A stretch of 34,522 nt of DNA from assembly GCA_026984515.1 (NCBI GenBank), contig JALSRZ010000166.1, positions 1 through 34,522 on the forward strand, written 5' to 3'. Within the stretch, counting starts at the first letter, position 1. Each line of letters starts with the position of its first letter. Below are positions 6,754 to 16,131 of the stretch, piece by piece. The notes beneath the pieces are model-generated. The model made no database searches and was not told the origin of the DNA. It saw nothing but the letters and a program-made list of their open reading frames with translations. Origin of the DNA: Thiohalobacter sp. (GTDB lineage: Bacteria > Pseudomonadota > Gammaproteobacteria > DSM-19610). The translations under genes and the position numbers were made by a program.

Positions 6754-8394
6754 TCAGGGTGTGCCCTTGCCTTTGATCAATGCTTCCGGATGTCGTTCCA
6801 GGTACTCTGCCATCACCCGCAACGAACGCGCTGCGGCACTGAATTCCTTCAGGGTGTCCTGCAACTGGCTCCCGATTTCACCATCGGACGAAGCACTGGC
6901 TTCCAGCGTCGCCATAGCCCGGTTTGCCGTCCGCAATGTTTTCTGCAGTTCGTCCGACAGCTCCGGAACGTCCTCTTCCAGCGAGGCAGCCAGCGCGGAG
7001 GTCGACACCATCAATTCGTTGAGATTGGTCAGGGTACCCTGCAGGTCAGCCTTTTCCAGGCGGCCCAGGATCTTGTTGATACTGGCAACGATACCTTCCA
7101 GCGTGTTCGGCAGGGTCGGGATTTCCGGGTAACGGCCATCGGTAAGCATCTCTGCGGGTGGCGCATCCGGGAACAGACCGATCTCCACAAACAACTGCCC
7201 GGTAAGCAGACTGCCGGTTTGCAAACGCGCACGCAGGCCGCGCTTTACCAGCTCCGCGACTCTCTTCACAGGGTCTTTTTCAAACCGGCTCTTTTCCCGC
7301 TGTCCGCTATCCGCCTGGTCGATATCCCGGTATGCCTCGGTGCGTTGCGGTTCCAGGTCGATCACGACCACCGGACCGACAATGCCCTTGTGCATGGGGT
7401 CAGCACCCAGGTCGATCGACTTGACCGTGCCCACGCGGATGCCGCGATACTCCACCGGTGCCCCGACACTCAGACCTCGCACCGTGCCATCAAACCTCAG
7501 CACAAAGGTCGCAGTCTGCGTGATGGGTCGCTCCAGCGCCTTGCTGCGGTTTTCATACAGGGTAAATACCGTATTCTCCGTGGCGATCGGCGTATCCAGA
7601 AACTCGGGCAACGTCTCGAAAGCAACGCCGCCGCTCAACAATGACATCAGGGATTCCATCTCGAATTTTGCACCCGATGCATCCATGGAGATGCTCACAC
7701 CGCCCACGTTCCAGAAATAGGTGCCGGTGTGTACATACTTGTCGTAGGGGGCCTGTACAAAAACGCCGATATCGACATAACTGTAATCATCCGCCAGCTT
7801 GTAGTCGGTAATCTCGCCGATGTCGAACTGCCGAAAATACACCGGGGCACCGATGGAGATAGACCCCAGGGAGTCGGCCCGCAGCCGGAAACGCGTGCCT
7901 TCCTTGTCGATGGTGACAATCGGCGGCTTTTCCAGCCCGGTAAACGCTTTCTGCGCTTGCCCTTCCCTGTTTGGCTCAAAAGCGATATAGGCACCACTCA
8001 GCAAGGTACTCAGGCCGGAAACGCCGCCCGCTCCAACACGTGGCTTGACCACCCAGAAGCGGCTTTTATCCGTCAGGTACTCTTCTGTACCCGCCAGCAT
8101 GGTAATGCTCAACTGCACGGCTTTCAGGTCTTCCGTAAAATCCACCCTGTTAACCGTGCCCACCGTAACATCCCGGAATTTTACCTGCGTCTTGCCTTCC
8201 TCTATGCCCTCTGCCGTGTGGAAGGTAACCGTGATCTCCGGACCTTTTTCGGATTCGGTCTTGTAGAACAGCCAGCCACCAACCAGCAGCGCCACCAGCG
8301 GCAACAGCCACACGACCGGGAAGCCCTTGCTCTCCGCGTCCACGATTGCGTCAGGCACTTCCTCGAAATCACCTGGCTGGCTTGGCGTCGTCAT
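6754..8394 (-). CDS. pqiB: PqiB-type MCE protein
   Basis: 546-residue protein with one N-terminal membrane helix (VVWLLPLVALLVGGWLFYKT, about residues 28-47) and three MCE/MlaD domains, the first starting near GPEITVTFHTAEGIEEGKTQ, the second near FRLRADSLGSISIGAPVYFR and the third near TATFVLRFDGTVRGLSVGAP. A long helical tail (about 450-546) would form the needle that spans the periplasm. Length and domain number match E. coli PqiB (546 residues) rather than seven-MCE YebT. The family moves lipids between the membranes. It overlaps the preceding pqiA gene by one base (TAATG), so the two are probably coupled. Confidence 0.93.
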   Translation of the reverse strand: MTTPSQPGDFEEVPDAIVDAESKGFPVVWLLPLVALLVGGWLFYKTESEKGPEITVTFHTAEGIEEGKTQVKFRDVTVGTVNRVDFTEDLKAVQLSITMLAGTEEYLTDKSRFWVVKPRVGAGGVSGLSTLLSGAYIAFEPNREGQAQKAFTGLEKPPIVTIDKEGTRFRLRADSLGSISIGAPVYFRQFDIGEITDYKLADDYSYVDIGVFVQAPYDKYVHTGTYFWNVGGVSISMDASGAKFEMESLMSLLSGGVAFETLPEFLDTPIATENTVFTLYENRSKALERPITQTATFVLRFDGTVRGLSVGAPVEYRGIRVGTVKSIDLGADPMHKGIVGPVVVIDLEPQRTEAYRDIDQADSGQREKSRFEKDPVKRVAELVKRGLRARLQTGSLLTGQLFVEIGLFPDAPPAEMLTDGRYPEIPTLPNTLEGIVASINKILGRLEKADLQGTLTNLNELMVSTSALAASLEEDVPELSDELQKTLRTANRAMATLEASASSDGEIGSQLQDTLKEFSAAARSLRVMAEYLERHPEALIKGKGTP

Positions 8395-9002
8395 TACTGT
8401 TCTCCCTGGTAATCCCAGATCAGCCGCGGGTCAAAATTCATGGCCGAAAACATGGTCAGTATAACCACCGCGGAAAATGCAATGGCGCCTGCTCCCGGTT
8501 CAATGGTCGCCACCGTCCCCACGTTGACCAGTGCCGCCAGCAGTGCCACCACAAAAATATCGACCATCGACCAGCGCCCGACCAGCTCCACCACCCGGTA
8601 CAGGCGGGTGCGCTGTTGTCTGTACCGCGTTGACTTGCGCTGCACGGTAATCAGCAGGTAGAGAAGCGCCAGCATTTTCAGCAGCGGCACCAGCACGCTG
8701 GCGACAAACACGATCAGCGCCAGCGGCCAGTCCCCGTGCACGAACAGGTAGATCACACCACTCAGGATAGTATCCGACTGTGACTTTCCGAACGAAACGA
8801 CCGTCATCACCGGGTACAGGTTGGCCGGCAGGTAGGCGATCATGGCGGCAAGCAGGAATGCCCAGGTCTGGCTGAGGCTGGCCGGTTTACGCAGGTGCAT
8901 GGGGGAGCTGCAGCGCGGACAGTGGGTATGACCGGCTGTCGGCAGGTGTAACAGCAACCCGCAGGTATGACAGCTCGCCAGACCGGCGTCTATGGCCCTC
9001 AT
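8394..9002 (-). CDS. pqiA: PqiA-type membrane protein, second half-unit
   Basis: 202-residue PqiA-domain protein: a zinc-ribbon-like N-terminus (CHTCGLLL at about 12-19 and CPRCSSPM at about 28-36) followed by four predicted membrane helices (AFLLAAMIAYLPANLYPVMT, LALIVFVASVLVPLLKMLAL, and so on). In E. coli PqiA contains two such units in one chain of about 417 residues; here this is the second unit as a separate protein. It overlaps the upstream unit by 4 bases (ATGA). It would form the inner-membrane part of the PqiABC lipid transport system. Confidence 0.9.
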   Translation of the reverse strand: MRAIDAGLASCHTCGLLLHLPTAGHTHCPRCSSPMHLRKPASLSQTWAFLLAAMIAYLPANLYPVMTVVSFGKSQSDTILSGVIYLFVHGDWPLALIVFVASVLVPLLKMLALLYLLITVQRKSTRYRQQRTRLYRVVELVGRWSMVDIFVVALLAALVNVGTVATIEPGAGAIAFSAVVILTMFSAMNFDPRLIWDYQGEQ

Positions 9003-9643
9003 TGGTGTTTTCTACCCGGAACACCCAGCATATGCCACAACAGGTGCCTGTCAAACGAGGAACTCGCAGCCGCGAATACCAGGATCAGGCCCACGAACGC
9101 ATACAGGGAATTCCCGGTATGCATGGTCGCCATGTTGCCCAGTTTGACGAAAGCCACCAGTACGCCCAGCATGAACACGTCCAGCATCACCCAGGGCTCG
9201 AGGTGACCGATCCAGGCCAGCAACAGGCGCACGGCGGGCCACGACTGCCGTAAACGCACCGACAGCATCACGTACAGGCCGCTTGACATCATCAACGCAG
9301 GCGCCAGGATACTGGTCAGGAATACGACGACTGCCAGCTCCCCCATACCGGCGTTATACATCGCCCGAGAAGCGCCAAACAGGGTACAGACTTCCTTTCG
9401 CCCCCCGATCTCCAGGGTCAGGAACGGGAACATATTGGCCAGCAACAGCAAAATCAACGCCGTGATGTACAAGGCGATGGGGCGACCCAGACCACCCCGG
9501 GGGTTACGCGCCAGTACTGCACCACAGACGTGGCAACGCGCGGTCGCACCGGGCGCCAGCCCGGGTACACGATGCAGCTCATCGCATTCGTGGCAGGCGG
9601 CCATCTCGGCAAGCGCAGTGGCAGCGTGTTCAGGCATGCTCAT
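8999..9643 (-). CDS. pqiA: PqiA-type membrane protein, first half-unit
   Basis: 214-residue PqiA-domain protein, first gene of the pqi operon. Two CxxC pairs (CHECDELH, CHVCGAVL) make a zinc-ribbon-like head, followed by four membrane helices, the first being IALYITALILLLLANMFPFL with the NMFPF motif typical of the family. It is followed with a 4-base overlap by a second unit of the same family. The ATG at 9643 has no strong ribosome site; a later ATG two codons downstream is possible. It is divergent from the solute-binding protein gene with 114 bases between. Confidence 0.9.
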   Translation of the reverse strand: MSMPEHAATALAEMAACHECDELHRVPGLAPGATARCHVCGAVLARNPRGGLGRPIALYITALILLLLANMFPFLTLEIGGRKEVCTLFGASRAMYNAGMGELAVVVFLTSILAPALMMSSGLYVMLSVRLRQSWPAVRLLLAWIGHLEPWVMLDVFMLGVLVAFVKLGNMATMHTGNSLYAFVGLILVFAAASSSFDRHLLWHMLGVPGRKHQ

Positions 9644-9693
9644 TGCAGCCGATTATCCATGCTTTCCAGGGCACATACCAGCCCCGCCGGAAA

Positions 9694-9722
9694 CTGATAT
9701 TTAACCGGCGAAGCGGTATAGT
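9694..9722 (+). promoter_or_regulatory. Possible sigma70 promoter for the solute-binding protein gene
   Basis: CTGATA (9694-9699) and TATAGT (9717-9722) with a 17-base spacer, 35 bases before the ATG at 9758. Four of six -35 and five of six -10 positions match consensus. Recognised by sequence only. Confidence 0.45.
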
Positions 9723-9757
9723 TACGCTGAACCGACGCGCCCCTTACCGGAGGAAGA

Positions 9758-10543
9758 ATGAAACATCCTGTCAAGCTGATCACCGCCCTGCTGCTGTTAC
9801 TGGCAACGGTTGCCGGGCCTGTTGCTGCAGAAAACCTGAATGTGGTCTACAGCGGCAAATGGCCTCCCTATGCCGATGCCAGCCTGCCGCAGCAGGGTCT
9901 GGGCGTCGACCTGGTTACCACGGCCTTGCAGCGCGCCGGTTACCAGACCATTCTGCAGATCGACTCGCTGGACCGGATACTGGAAGGTGGCAAGCTCGGG
10001 GTGTACGACGTGTTTGCCACGCCCTGGTACAGCGATGAACGCAACGAGTACCTGGATTACAGCAAACCGTATCTCCAGTCCTATATCCGCTTCGTGAAGA
10101 AGAAAGGCTCCGATATCGAATTCAACAGCTTCAGCGACCTGAACGGCCTGCTGATCGGCGTGGTGCAGGACTATGCCTACGACGAGGAGTTCAACCATTC
10201 ACGCAAGCTGACCCGGATCAGCGAACGCAACCTGATCCAGAACCTGCTCAAGCTGAAGCAGGGCCGCCTCGATCTTGCCGTGGATGATGAACTGGTACTG
10301 CTGTACGAGATCAACCAGTATATGCCGAACAGCCGGAACGACTTTGTCATCCTTCCCAAGCCGCTGGCGGTACGCGGTATCCACATCGGCGTCAGCCGGG
10401 AGAACCCCCACCACGCCGCGATCGTGGCCGCCTTCGACAAGGCGATCGATGCCATGAAAAAAGACGGCAGCTACGACAAGATTCTGCAGAAACATTTCGC
10501 CTATATAAAGAAACCTGCCGGCAAACCGGCTCAGAACGAGTAA
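9758..10543 (+). CDS. Periplasmic solute-binding protein (family 3)
   Basis: 261-residue protein with a signal peptide (VKLITALLLLLATVAGPVAA, cleavage near residue 24) and an amino-acid-type type-II binding fold: VVYSGKWPPYA at the N-terminus, GLGVDLVTTALQRAGY, then FATPWYSDERNEYLDYSKPY in the place of the ligand-lobe signature, and a C-terminal lobe ending in KDGSYDKILQKHF. The GKWPPYA start and lack of nearby permease genes suggest a stand-alone sensor or scavenging protein rather than an ABC importer part; the ligand is unknown. GGAGGAAGA is directly before the ATG. Its stop overlaps the end of the convergent ExeA-like gene by 13 bases. Confidence 0.88.
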   Translation: MKHPVKLITALLLLLATVAGPVAAENLNVVYSGKWPPYADASLPQQGLGVDLVTTALQRAGYQTILQIDSLDRILEGGKLGVYDVFATPWYSDERNEYLDYSKPYLQSYIRFVKKKGSDIEFNSFSDLNGLLIGVVQDYAYDEEFNHSRKLTRISERNLIQNLLKLKQGRLDLAVDDELVLLYEINQYMPNSRNDFVILPKPLAVRGIHIGVSRENPHHAAIVAAFDKAIDAMKKDGSYDKILQKHFAYIKKPAGKPAQNE

Positions 10544-12930
10544 TCGTCGTCCGGGGTATCGCTGCCCGCAGCTGTATTGTCCGGGGTTTTGAAAATTGTC
10601 TTTAGCCAGGACATCAAGCCGTTCTTTTTCGGCTCCGGCTCCACTTTGTCGGCGGCCGGCGGTGCCGCCTCCGGTGCAGCCGCCACCACGGGTGGCGCAT
10701 CCGCCCGGGACCGCAGCGCCAGCAAACGGGTGTCGCCCGGCATGACACGAAGTCCCCGCGCTATATACCGCCTGGCCCTGGCGCGGTCCTTTTGCTGCAA
10801 CGCACGATTACCCAGCGTAATGTAGCGCTCCACGATCTGGTCGAGACCGAACAGTGCCGCGCGGTTGCCCGGCTCCAGTTCCAGCACCTGTTGATAGTAC
10901 TGGTAGGCGTTATTGTCCGCCGGGATCAGCAAGCGATAGTCACGCACGGCGCGTTGCCCCAGGGAAAGCAACTCGATGATGCGGTCTTCACGCAACCGGG
11001 GTGCGGAGCTGCGATCTTCCGGCGCTGCGGCCGGCAGGCTGACTTCGGGTTCGACTACCCGCTCCTGCGGACCCGCCGGTGTAACCGCCGCCAACACCAC
11101 GGGAGCTTCCGGTTCCGGTTCCTGCGCCGGTGCAGGCGCAGCGGTGGCGACCTCTTCTCCTACCGGTACCAGCGGATCCCCCGGCACCCGGTCTACCGGA
11201 ACCATTGCGCCCGAACCAGACTGCGACGGCTCACTTGCCGGGGATGAACGTGTATCTGCAGCCGGCGTTGCGCCGGCATCGCCGGCGATCTCCACGACTG
11301 GCTCAGAAACCGTCGGCGCCGGGGTATAGGGGATACGCGGGACCGATTCTTCGCTATGGGCATCGGGTTTATCACGCTCGACATCTTCCGCTTTTGCAAG
11401 CAGCAGCGGATCGCTACCGGGTTCAGCGGGAGAAACCGTACCCGCTTCTCCCGGATCGATCGCTACCGCTGCAACGGCCCGTTGCGCCGGCCTTTGCTGC
11501 ATGGCACTGTACTGGCCGGCCGGCTTGTCAGCAGCCGAATCCAGCAGCAGGGTCAGCACCAGGGCCGTTCCCGCCAGGGTGCCCAGCGCCAGCACCGGCC
11601 GGCCGCTCAGCAGCGGTTGCTGCGCCAGCAGGCGCTTCACTGCACCCGGGAAGTGCTGCAGCCAGTCCTTCGCCTGCTGGCAGACCGGGCCTGCAAACAG
11701 GGCGGACAGGCGCTTGCCCAGGTGATCGGCTGCGTCGACCAGGTACGATTGTGCACGCCTGTACCACGGTGAAGGAGTTGATTCCCAGGCGGGAATGCGT
11801 ACTTGCCCGGCAGGCCGACGCTGACGGGGTTGCGTGGCACCCGGTCCGGATGCTTCAGGTGGCCGGTGTTCGGGCGGCAGGTTTCCGTATTCCGCCCGCG
11901 CATCGCCCGTTCCCATGGCTTCCCTGGCCCCGCCGGCAACCGTTCTCTGCGTATATTCGACTGCGTTTGCTTCCTCGACGGCAGCTTTCGGTAATTCAGT
12001 AACCGATGCCGGTGTACGCGGTTCAGCATGCAATGCCAGGTCTGAGACAGACAGCGTGCCGTCTTCCAGACCGGCCGACACGGTATCTTCACTGCTGTCA
12101 CTGTTCAACGGGGCCAGGCGCTCTTCCTGCATGGTGCCGGCGACCTCGAGGACGTCGCGTTCACCCAGTGTGTGCTTCTTCTCCATGAAGCCATCCAGTA
12201 ACAGCCTTGTGCAGATCTTGTTGATATGCCTGGGAACACCCTGGCTGAATCGGTAAATAGCCAACAACGCCTCCCCGCTCACCGCGGGATCGCCCTGCCA
12301 GTCGGCCTTGCGCAAACGGTACTCCATGTAGTCCCGGGTATCGGTCAGGCTCAGCGGGTCGAGGTGGCAGGCGCCGATCACGCGCTGCTGGAACTGCTCC
12401 ATCGCCGGCTCGCGCATCAGGTCACGCAATCGTTCCTGACCGACCAGGAACAGCTGCAGTAGTGGACGTGAGTCCATCTGCATGTCCGCCAGCAGCCGCA
12501 GTTCCTCGAGTGCCGGGCAGGAAAGCCCCTGGGCTTCATCGATTATCAGCAGCACCCGTTTACCGGCGCCGATCTGCTCGACAAAGAAGCGCCGAAGACG
12601 CACCAGCACCGTTGCCTTGTCCAGCCCCTCCACGTCCAGGCCATAGGCGTACGCCACCACCCGCATCAGGTCGGAGGCCTCCACATTGGCCGTGGCCACG
12701 CGGGCGGCAACCACCTCTGAATGTTCCAGCTCGTTCAGGAACACCTGCGCCAGCGTGGTCTTGCCGATACCCGGCCGGCCGGTAACCATGATGAAGCCTT
12801 CGCCCAGTTTCAGCGCGTACTGGAGGTAGGCGTAGGCCTGTTCATGACCGGGGTGCCGGAAACAGAACCTGGGATCCGGCGTCAACCTGAACGGGTTGTC
12901 ACTCAGATGGTAGAAAGCTTCGAACATCAT
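10531..12930 (-). CDS. ExeA/GspA-like AAA+ ATPase with extended C-terminus
   Basis: 799 residues. Residues 1-270 are the ExeA-type ATPase: FYHLSDNPFRLTPDPRF at the start, Walker A VTGRPGIGKTTLAQ (51-59 core), Walker B LLIIDEAQ (D131, E132) and PLLQLFLVGQERL. A low-complexity Pro/Ala/Glu region follows, then a membrane helix near 445-462 (LALGTLAGTALVLTLLLD), another acidic Pro-rich linker presumably in the periplasm, and a tail with TPR-like helices (YQYYQQVLELEPGNRAALF). ExeA works with a peptidoglycan-binding partner to assemble the type II secretion secretin; MshM is a relative. The partner and secretion genes are not in this window. The start is ATG 12930: AGGGGA lies 5 bases upstream and the family's conserved N-terminus begins there; a longer reading to 13059 has no support. 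Confidence 0.85.
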   Translation of the reverse strand: MMFEAFYHLSDNPFRLTPDPRFCFRHPGHEQAYAYLQYALKLGEGFIMVTGRPGIGKTTLAQVFLNELEHSEVVAARVATANVEASDLMRVVAYAYGLDVEGLDKATVLVRLRRFFVEQIGAGKRVLLIIDEAQGLSCPALEELRLLADMQMDSRPLLQLFLVGQERLRDLMREPAMEQFQQRVIGACHLDPLSLTDTRDYMEYRLRKADWQGDPAVSGEALLAIYRFSQGVPRHINKICTRLLLDGFMEKKHTLGERDVLEVAGTMQEERLAPLNSDSSEDTVSAGLEDGTLSVSDLALHAEPRTPASVTELPKAAVEEANAVEYTQRTVAGGAREAMGTGDARAEYGNLPPEHRPPEASGPGATQPRQRRPAGQVRIPAWESTPSPWYRRAQSYLVDAADHLGKRLSALFAGPVCQQAKDWLQHFPGAVKRLLAQQPLLSGRPVLALGTLAGTALVLTLLLDSAADKPAGQYSAMQQRPAQRAVAAVAIDPGEAGTVSPAEPGSDPLLLAKAEDVERDKPDAHSEESVPRIPYTPAPTVSEPVVEIAGDAGATPAADTRSSPASEPSQSGSGAMVPVDRVPGDPLVPVGEEVATAAPAPAQEPEPEAPVVLAAVTPAGPQERVVEPEVSLPAAAPEDRSSAPRLREDRIIELLSLGQRAVRDYRLLIPADNNAYQYYQQVLELEPGNRAALFGLDQIVERYITLGNRALQQKDRARARRYIARGLRVMPGDTRLLALRSRADAPPVVAAAPEAAPPAADKVEPEPKKNGLMSWLKTIFKTPDNTAAGSDTPDDDYSF

Positions 12931-12991
12931 GCATTCCCCTGTACGTACACTCGTTTTTGTTTGAACTTCTTTAATGGGGTTCTGACTGACA

Positions 12992-13000
12992 AGTGTAGCA
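12992..13000 (-). promoter_or_regulatory. Possible extended -10 for the ExeA-like gene
   Basis: On the minus strand TGCTACACT, an extended -10 hexamer, sits 62 bases before the chosen start. No good -35 is visible. The 243 bases from here to the sucA stop hold no gene I can support. Confidence 0.3.
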
Positions 13001-13173
13001 TATTCAACATCATCACTGGACCGTATGATGATGTCTGTTCGGGTTGCGTGCAGCACCACACCGGCGACCGGTCCGGGGCTGTCTCCAGGGTAGCAATGGA
13101 GCGGGATGAAAGATCGATTAATTAGTATCTTACGAAGCCCAGGTAAGGCGACGAAGGTCGAGACCGCCCTGTT

Positions 13174-15966
13174 TCAGGATTCTCCGCTGACGCCGAGTGC
13201 TGCGGCCACGAGCGCGCGCTGTTGCGCCTGGTGTACTTTCAGGCTGCCCGCCGCGGACGAGGCCTGCCCAGGTCGACTGACACACTCCAGTTCGACCTGC
13301 GCACCCAGCGCCTGCAGCAGGTGGTGCTTCTGGCTGTACCAGGCGCCCTGGTTGCGCGGTTCTTCCTGGCACCAGACCGCCTGCCGGAGCGCGGGATACT
13401 GTTGCAGTTGCTGCGCCAGCGCTTCAGACGGAAACGGGTATAACTGCTCGATACGCAGGATGGCGGTGTCTTCGATACCCAGGCTGCGGCGCTGCTCGAC
13501 CAGGTCATAGTAGACCTTGCCCATACAGAGCACCAGGCGCGTAACCCGACTCGCATCGAGCGCATCCACCTCGCCGAGCACGGGATAAAACCGGCCTTCA
13601 CAAATCTCGTTAACCGTGCTCAGTGCCGCGGGATGACGCAACATGCTCTTCGGCGTGATTACGATCAGCGGTTTCCGGAAGCGCCGCAACATCTGCCGGC
13701 GTAACATGTGAAATACCTGCGCGGGTGTCGACGGCACGCACACCTGCATGTTGATCTGCGAGCAAAGCTGCAGGTAGCGCTCAATGCGCGCGGAACTGTG
13801 TTCGGGTCCCTGCCCCTCGTAGCCATGCGGCAGGTACATCACCAGCCCGGACAGACGACCCCATTTCTGCTCTCCGGAACTGATGAACTGGTCGATGACC
13901 ACCTGTGCGGTATTGGCGAAATCGCCGAACTGTGATTCCCAGATCACCAGCGCATCCGGCTCCGTGGTCGCGTAGCCATATTCGAAGGCCAGCACGGCTT
14001 CTTCCGATAACAGCGAATCGACCACCACAAAGCGGGCCTGCGTATCGGACAGGTTCTTCAGGGGCACGAAACTGTGACCGTCTTCCTGATCGTACAGCAC
14101 GGCATGGCGGTGAAAGAAGGTACCCCGGCTGCTGTCCTGGCCGGAAAGCCGGACGGCATAGCCCTGCTCCAGTAACGAGGCATAGGCCAGCGTTTCACAA
14201 AATCCCCAGTCGAGAAGCTGTTGGCCGCGCACCATGTTCCGGCGCGCCGTCATTACACGCGCGACACGGCTGTGCACCTGCAGTTCTGCCGGCACACAGG
14301 TTATACGTTCACCCAGATCCCGAAAGGTGGCTGTATCGATCGCGGTAGACACCGGCTCGTCCCAGCGTCCACCGACAAAACGTTTCCAGTCGATGGGGTG
14401 TCTGGGGCTAAGACCGGCACCATCCAGCAGGTGCGGCACTACCGGACCGCCCTGCTCCAGGCGCCGGCGGGCGGTCTGTACCAGCACTTCGGCGTCCGTA
14501 GCGGCAAGCACCCGCTGTTCCAGTAAACGCTGTGCATAGCGCTCGCGCGTAGTCGGCAGGGCGCGGATCCGGCGGTACATCAGTGGCTGTGTCACCGCCG
14601 GCTCGTCCGCCTCGTTATGCCCATGGCGCCGGTAGCAAACCAGGTCGATCACCACGTCCTTGTGAAACTGCCTGCGGTAGTCGAAGGCCAGACGGGCAAC
14701 ACGCACCACGGCTTCCGGATCATCGCCGTTGACATGAAACACGGGGACATTGATCATTCTCGACACATCACTGCAGTAGAAAGTCGAGCGTGCATCCCGC
14801 TCGATATTGGTAGTGAAGCCGATCTGGTTATTGATAATGATATGCAGCGTGCCACGCGTCTTGTAGCCGCGTGTCTCGGACAGGTTGAAGGTCTCCGTAA
14901 CCACGCCCTGGCCGGCAAACGCCGCGTCCCCGTGAATGACTAGCGGCAGCACCCGTTCGCCGGGCTGATCCTGCCAGCGGTCCTGGCGGGCCCGCACGGC
15001 CCCTTCGACCACCGGCCCGACAATTTCCAGGTGCGATGGATTGAAAGCCATGGCCAGGTGGATCGGCCCGCCGGGGGTATTCATGTCTGACGCGAATCCC
15101 TGGTGGTATTTTACATCCCCCGAACGATTGGCATCCAGGTCCTGTTCCTCGAATTCCCGGCACAGCCGCTCGGGTGATTTCCCGAGGATATTCACCAGCA
15201 CGTTCAGGCGCCCGCGGTGCGCCATGCCAAACACGATTTCCCGCACGCCTGCCGCGCCCGTGTACTGGATCAGGTCGTCGAGCAGTGGGATCAGGCTCTC
15301 CGCGCCCTCGAGTGAGAAACGTTTCTGACCGGAGTACCGGGTATGCAGGTGGCGCTCCAGCACCTCCGCCGCAGTCAGTCGTTCGAGCAGGCGCACACGC
15401 TGACCGTCATCGAAACCGGGAACCATACGGGTATCCTCAAGGCGGCGCTGCAACCAGCGCTTTTCCTCGATACCGGGGATATGCATGTATTCCACCCCTA
15501 CGCTGCCGCAATAGGTCTGCTGCAACTGCCGCAGGATTGCAGCAAGGGTCATGCGGGCAGGCGCCGTCAGGGAACCGGTATGGAAACGGGTATCCAGGTC
15601 CGCCTCGCTGAGCTGGTGGTAGGCCAGCGAAAGTTCCTGCAGGTCCGTTTCCGCTGCTTCCGCGAGTGGATTGGTACGCGCCTGCAAGTGACCGAGAAAC
15701 CGGTAGGCATTGATGAGCTGCAGGACGCGTGCCGACTTTGCACTGTTCCCGTCCGTAACCGGGGGCTGATGCGCAGGCGGTCCGCCAGCGCCATCGCGCT
15801 CCAGCGCGGCGAAGTAGTCACGCCACTGCGCGGACAGAGCGGCGGGATTATCCAGGTAGGCAAGGTAGAGCTGTTCCAGGTAGGCCGAGTTTTCCGCGCA
15901 CAGCGCTGACTCACCAGGCGGGAACCGCCTGGACAGGGTGGTGCCCGGTCGCCGGTTTTTGCTCAT
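13174..15966 (-). CDS. sucA: 2-oxoglutarate dehydrogenase E1 component
   Basis: 930 residues, the usual length. Thiamine-diphosphate-dependent decarboxylase of the 2-oxoglutarate dehydrogenase complex (TCA cycle). Seen: SAYLEQLYLAYLDNPAALSA at the N-terminus (E2-contact region), GMAHRGRLNVLVNILGK near 246, VIHGDAAFAGQGVVTETFNL near 342-361 (TPP site), YRRHGHNEADEPAVTQPLMY, and the C-terminal QEEPRNQGAWY. The three parts are intact. No sucB or lpd follows: 243 bases downstream begins the ExeA-like gene. The protein could work with an E2 encoded elsewhere, or the organism could use it as a stand-alone 2-oxoglutarate decarboxylase; the sequence cannot decide. Confidence 0.96.
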   Translation of the reverse strand: MSKNRRPGTTLSRRFPPGESALCAENSAYLEQLYLAYLDNPAALSAQWRDYFAALERDGAGGPPAHQPPVTDGNSAKSARVLQLINAYRFLGHLQARTNPLAEAAETDLQELSLAYHQLSEADLDTRFHTGSLTAPARMTLAAILRQLQQTYCGSVGVEYMHIPGIEEKRWLQRRLEDTRMVPGFDDGQRVRLLERLTAAEVLERHLHTRYSGQKRFSLEGAESLIPLLDDLIQYTGAAGVREIVFGMAHRGRLNVLVNILGKSPERLCREFEEQDLDANRSGDVKYHQGFASDMNTPGGPIHLAMAFNPSHLEIVGPVVEGAVRARQDRWQDQPGERVLPLVIHGDAAFAGQGVVTETFNLSETRGYKTRGTLHIIINNQIGFTTNIERDARSTFYCSDVSRMINVPVFHVNGDDPEAVVRVARLAFDYRRQFHKDVVIDLVCYRRHGHNEADEPAVTQPLMYRRIRALPTTRERYAQRLLEQRVLAATDAEVLVQTARRRLEQGGPVVPHLLDGAGLSPRHPIDWKRFVGGRWDEPVSTAIDTATFRDLGERITCVPAELQVHSRVARVMTARRNMVRGQQLLDWGFCETLAYASLLEQGYAVRLSGQDSSRGTFFHRHAVLYDQEDGHSFVPLKNLSDTQARFVVVDSLLSEEAVLAFEYGYATTEPDALVIWESQFGDFANTAQVVIDQFISSGEQKWGRLSGLVMYLPHGYEGQGPEHSSARIERYLQLCSQINMQVCVPSTPAQVFHMLRRQMLRRFRKPLIVITPKSMLRHPAALSTVNEICEGRFYPVLGEVDALDASRVTRLVLCMGKVYYDLVEQRRSLGIEDTAILRIEQLYPFPSEALAQQLQQYPALRQAVWCQEEPRNQGAWYSQKHHLLQALGAQVELECVSRPGQASSAAGSLKVHQAQQRALVAAALGVSGES

Positions 15967-16131
15967 TAGGACGTTTTCACTCCGTATTCCTGTGAAATAC
16001 GTACAGAGACTGTTACGGCGAGAAACGGCCAGACTGAACCATTCCCCTGCTCCCGACCCGGCATTTCACCGGTCAAATCAGCAGCTTCGGCAGTCTGCCC
16101 GGTGCAGTAGAAGGATGGTGAGAGTTGCGGA

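Noticed and set aside
16018-16131. Searched spacer between sucA start and the AI-2E permease for a small gene or RNA
   Set aside because: No frame with a ribosome site and no stable conserved-looking hairpin was seen.
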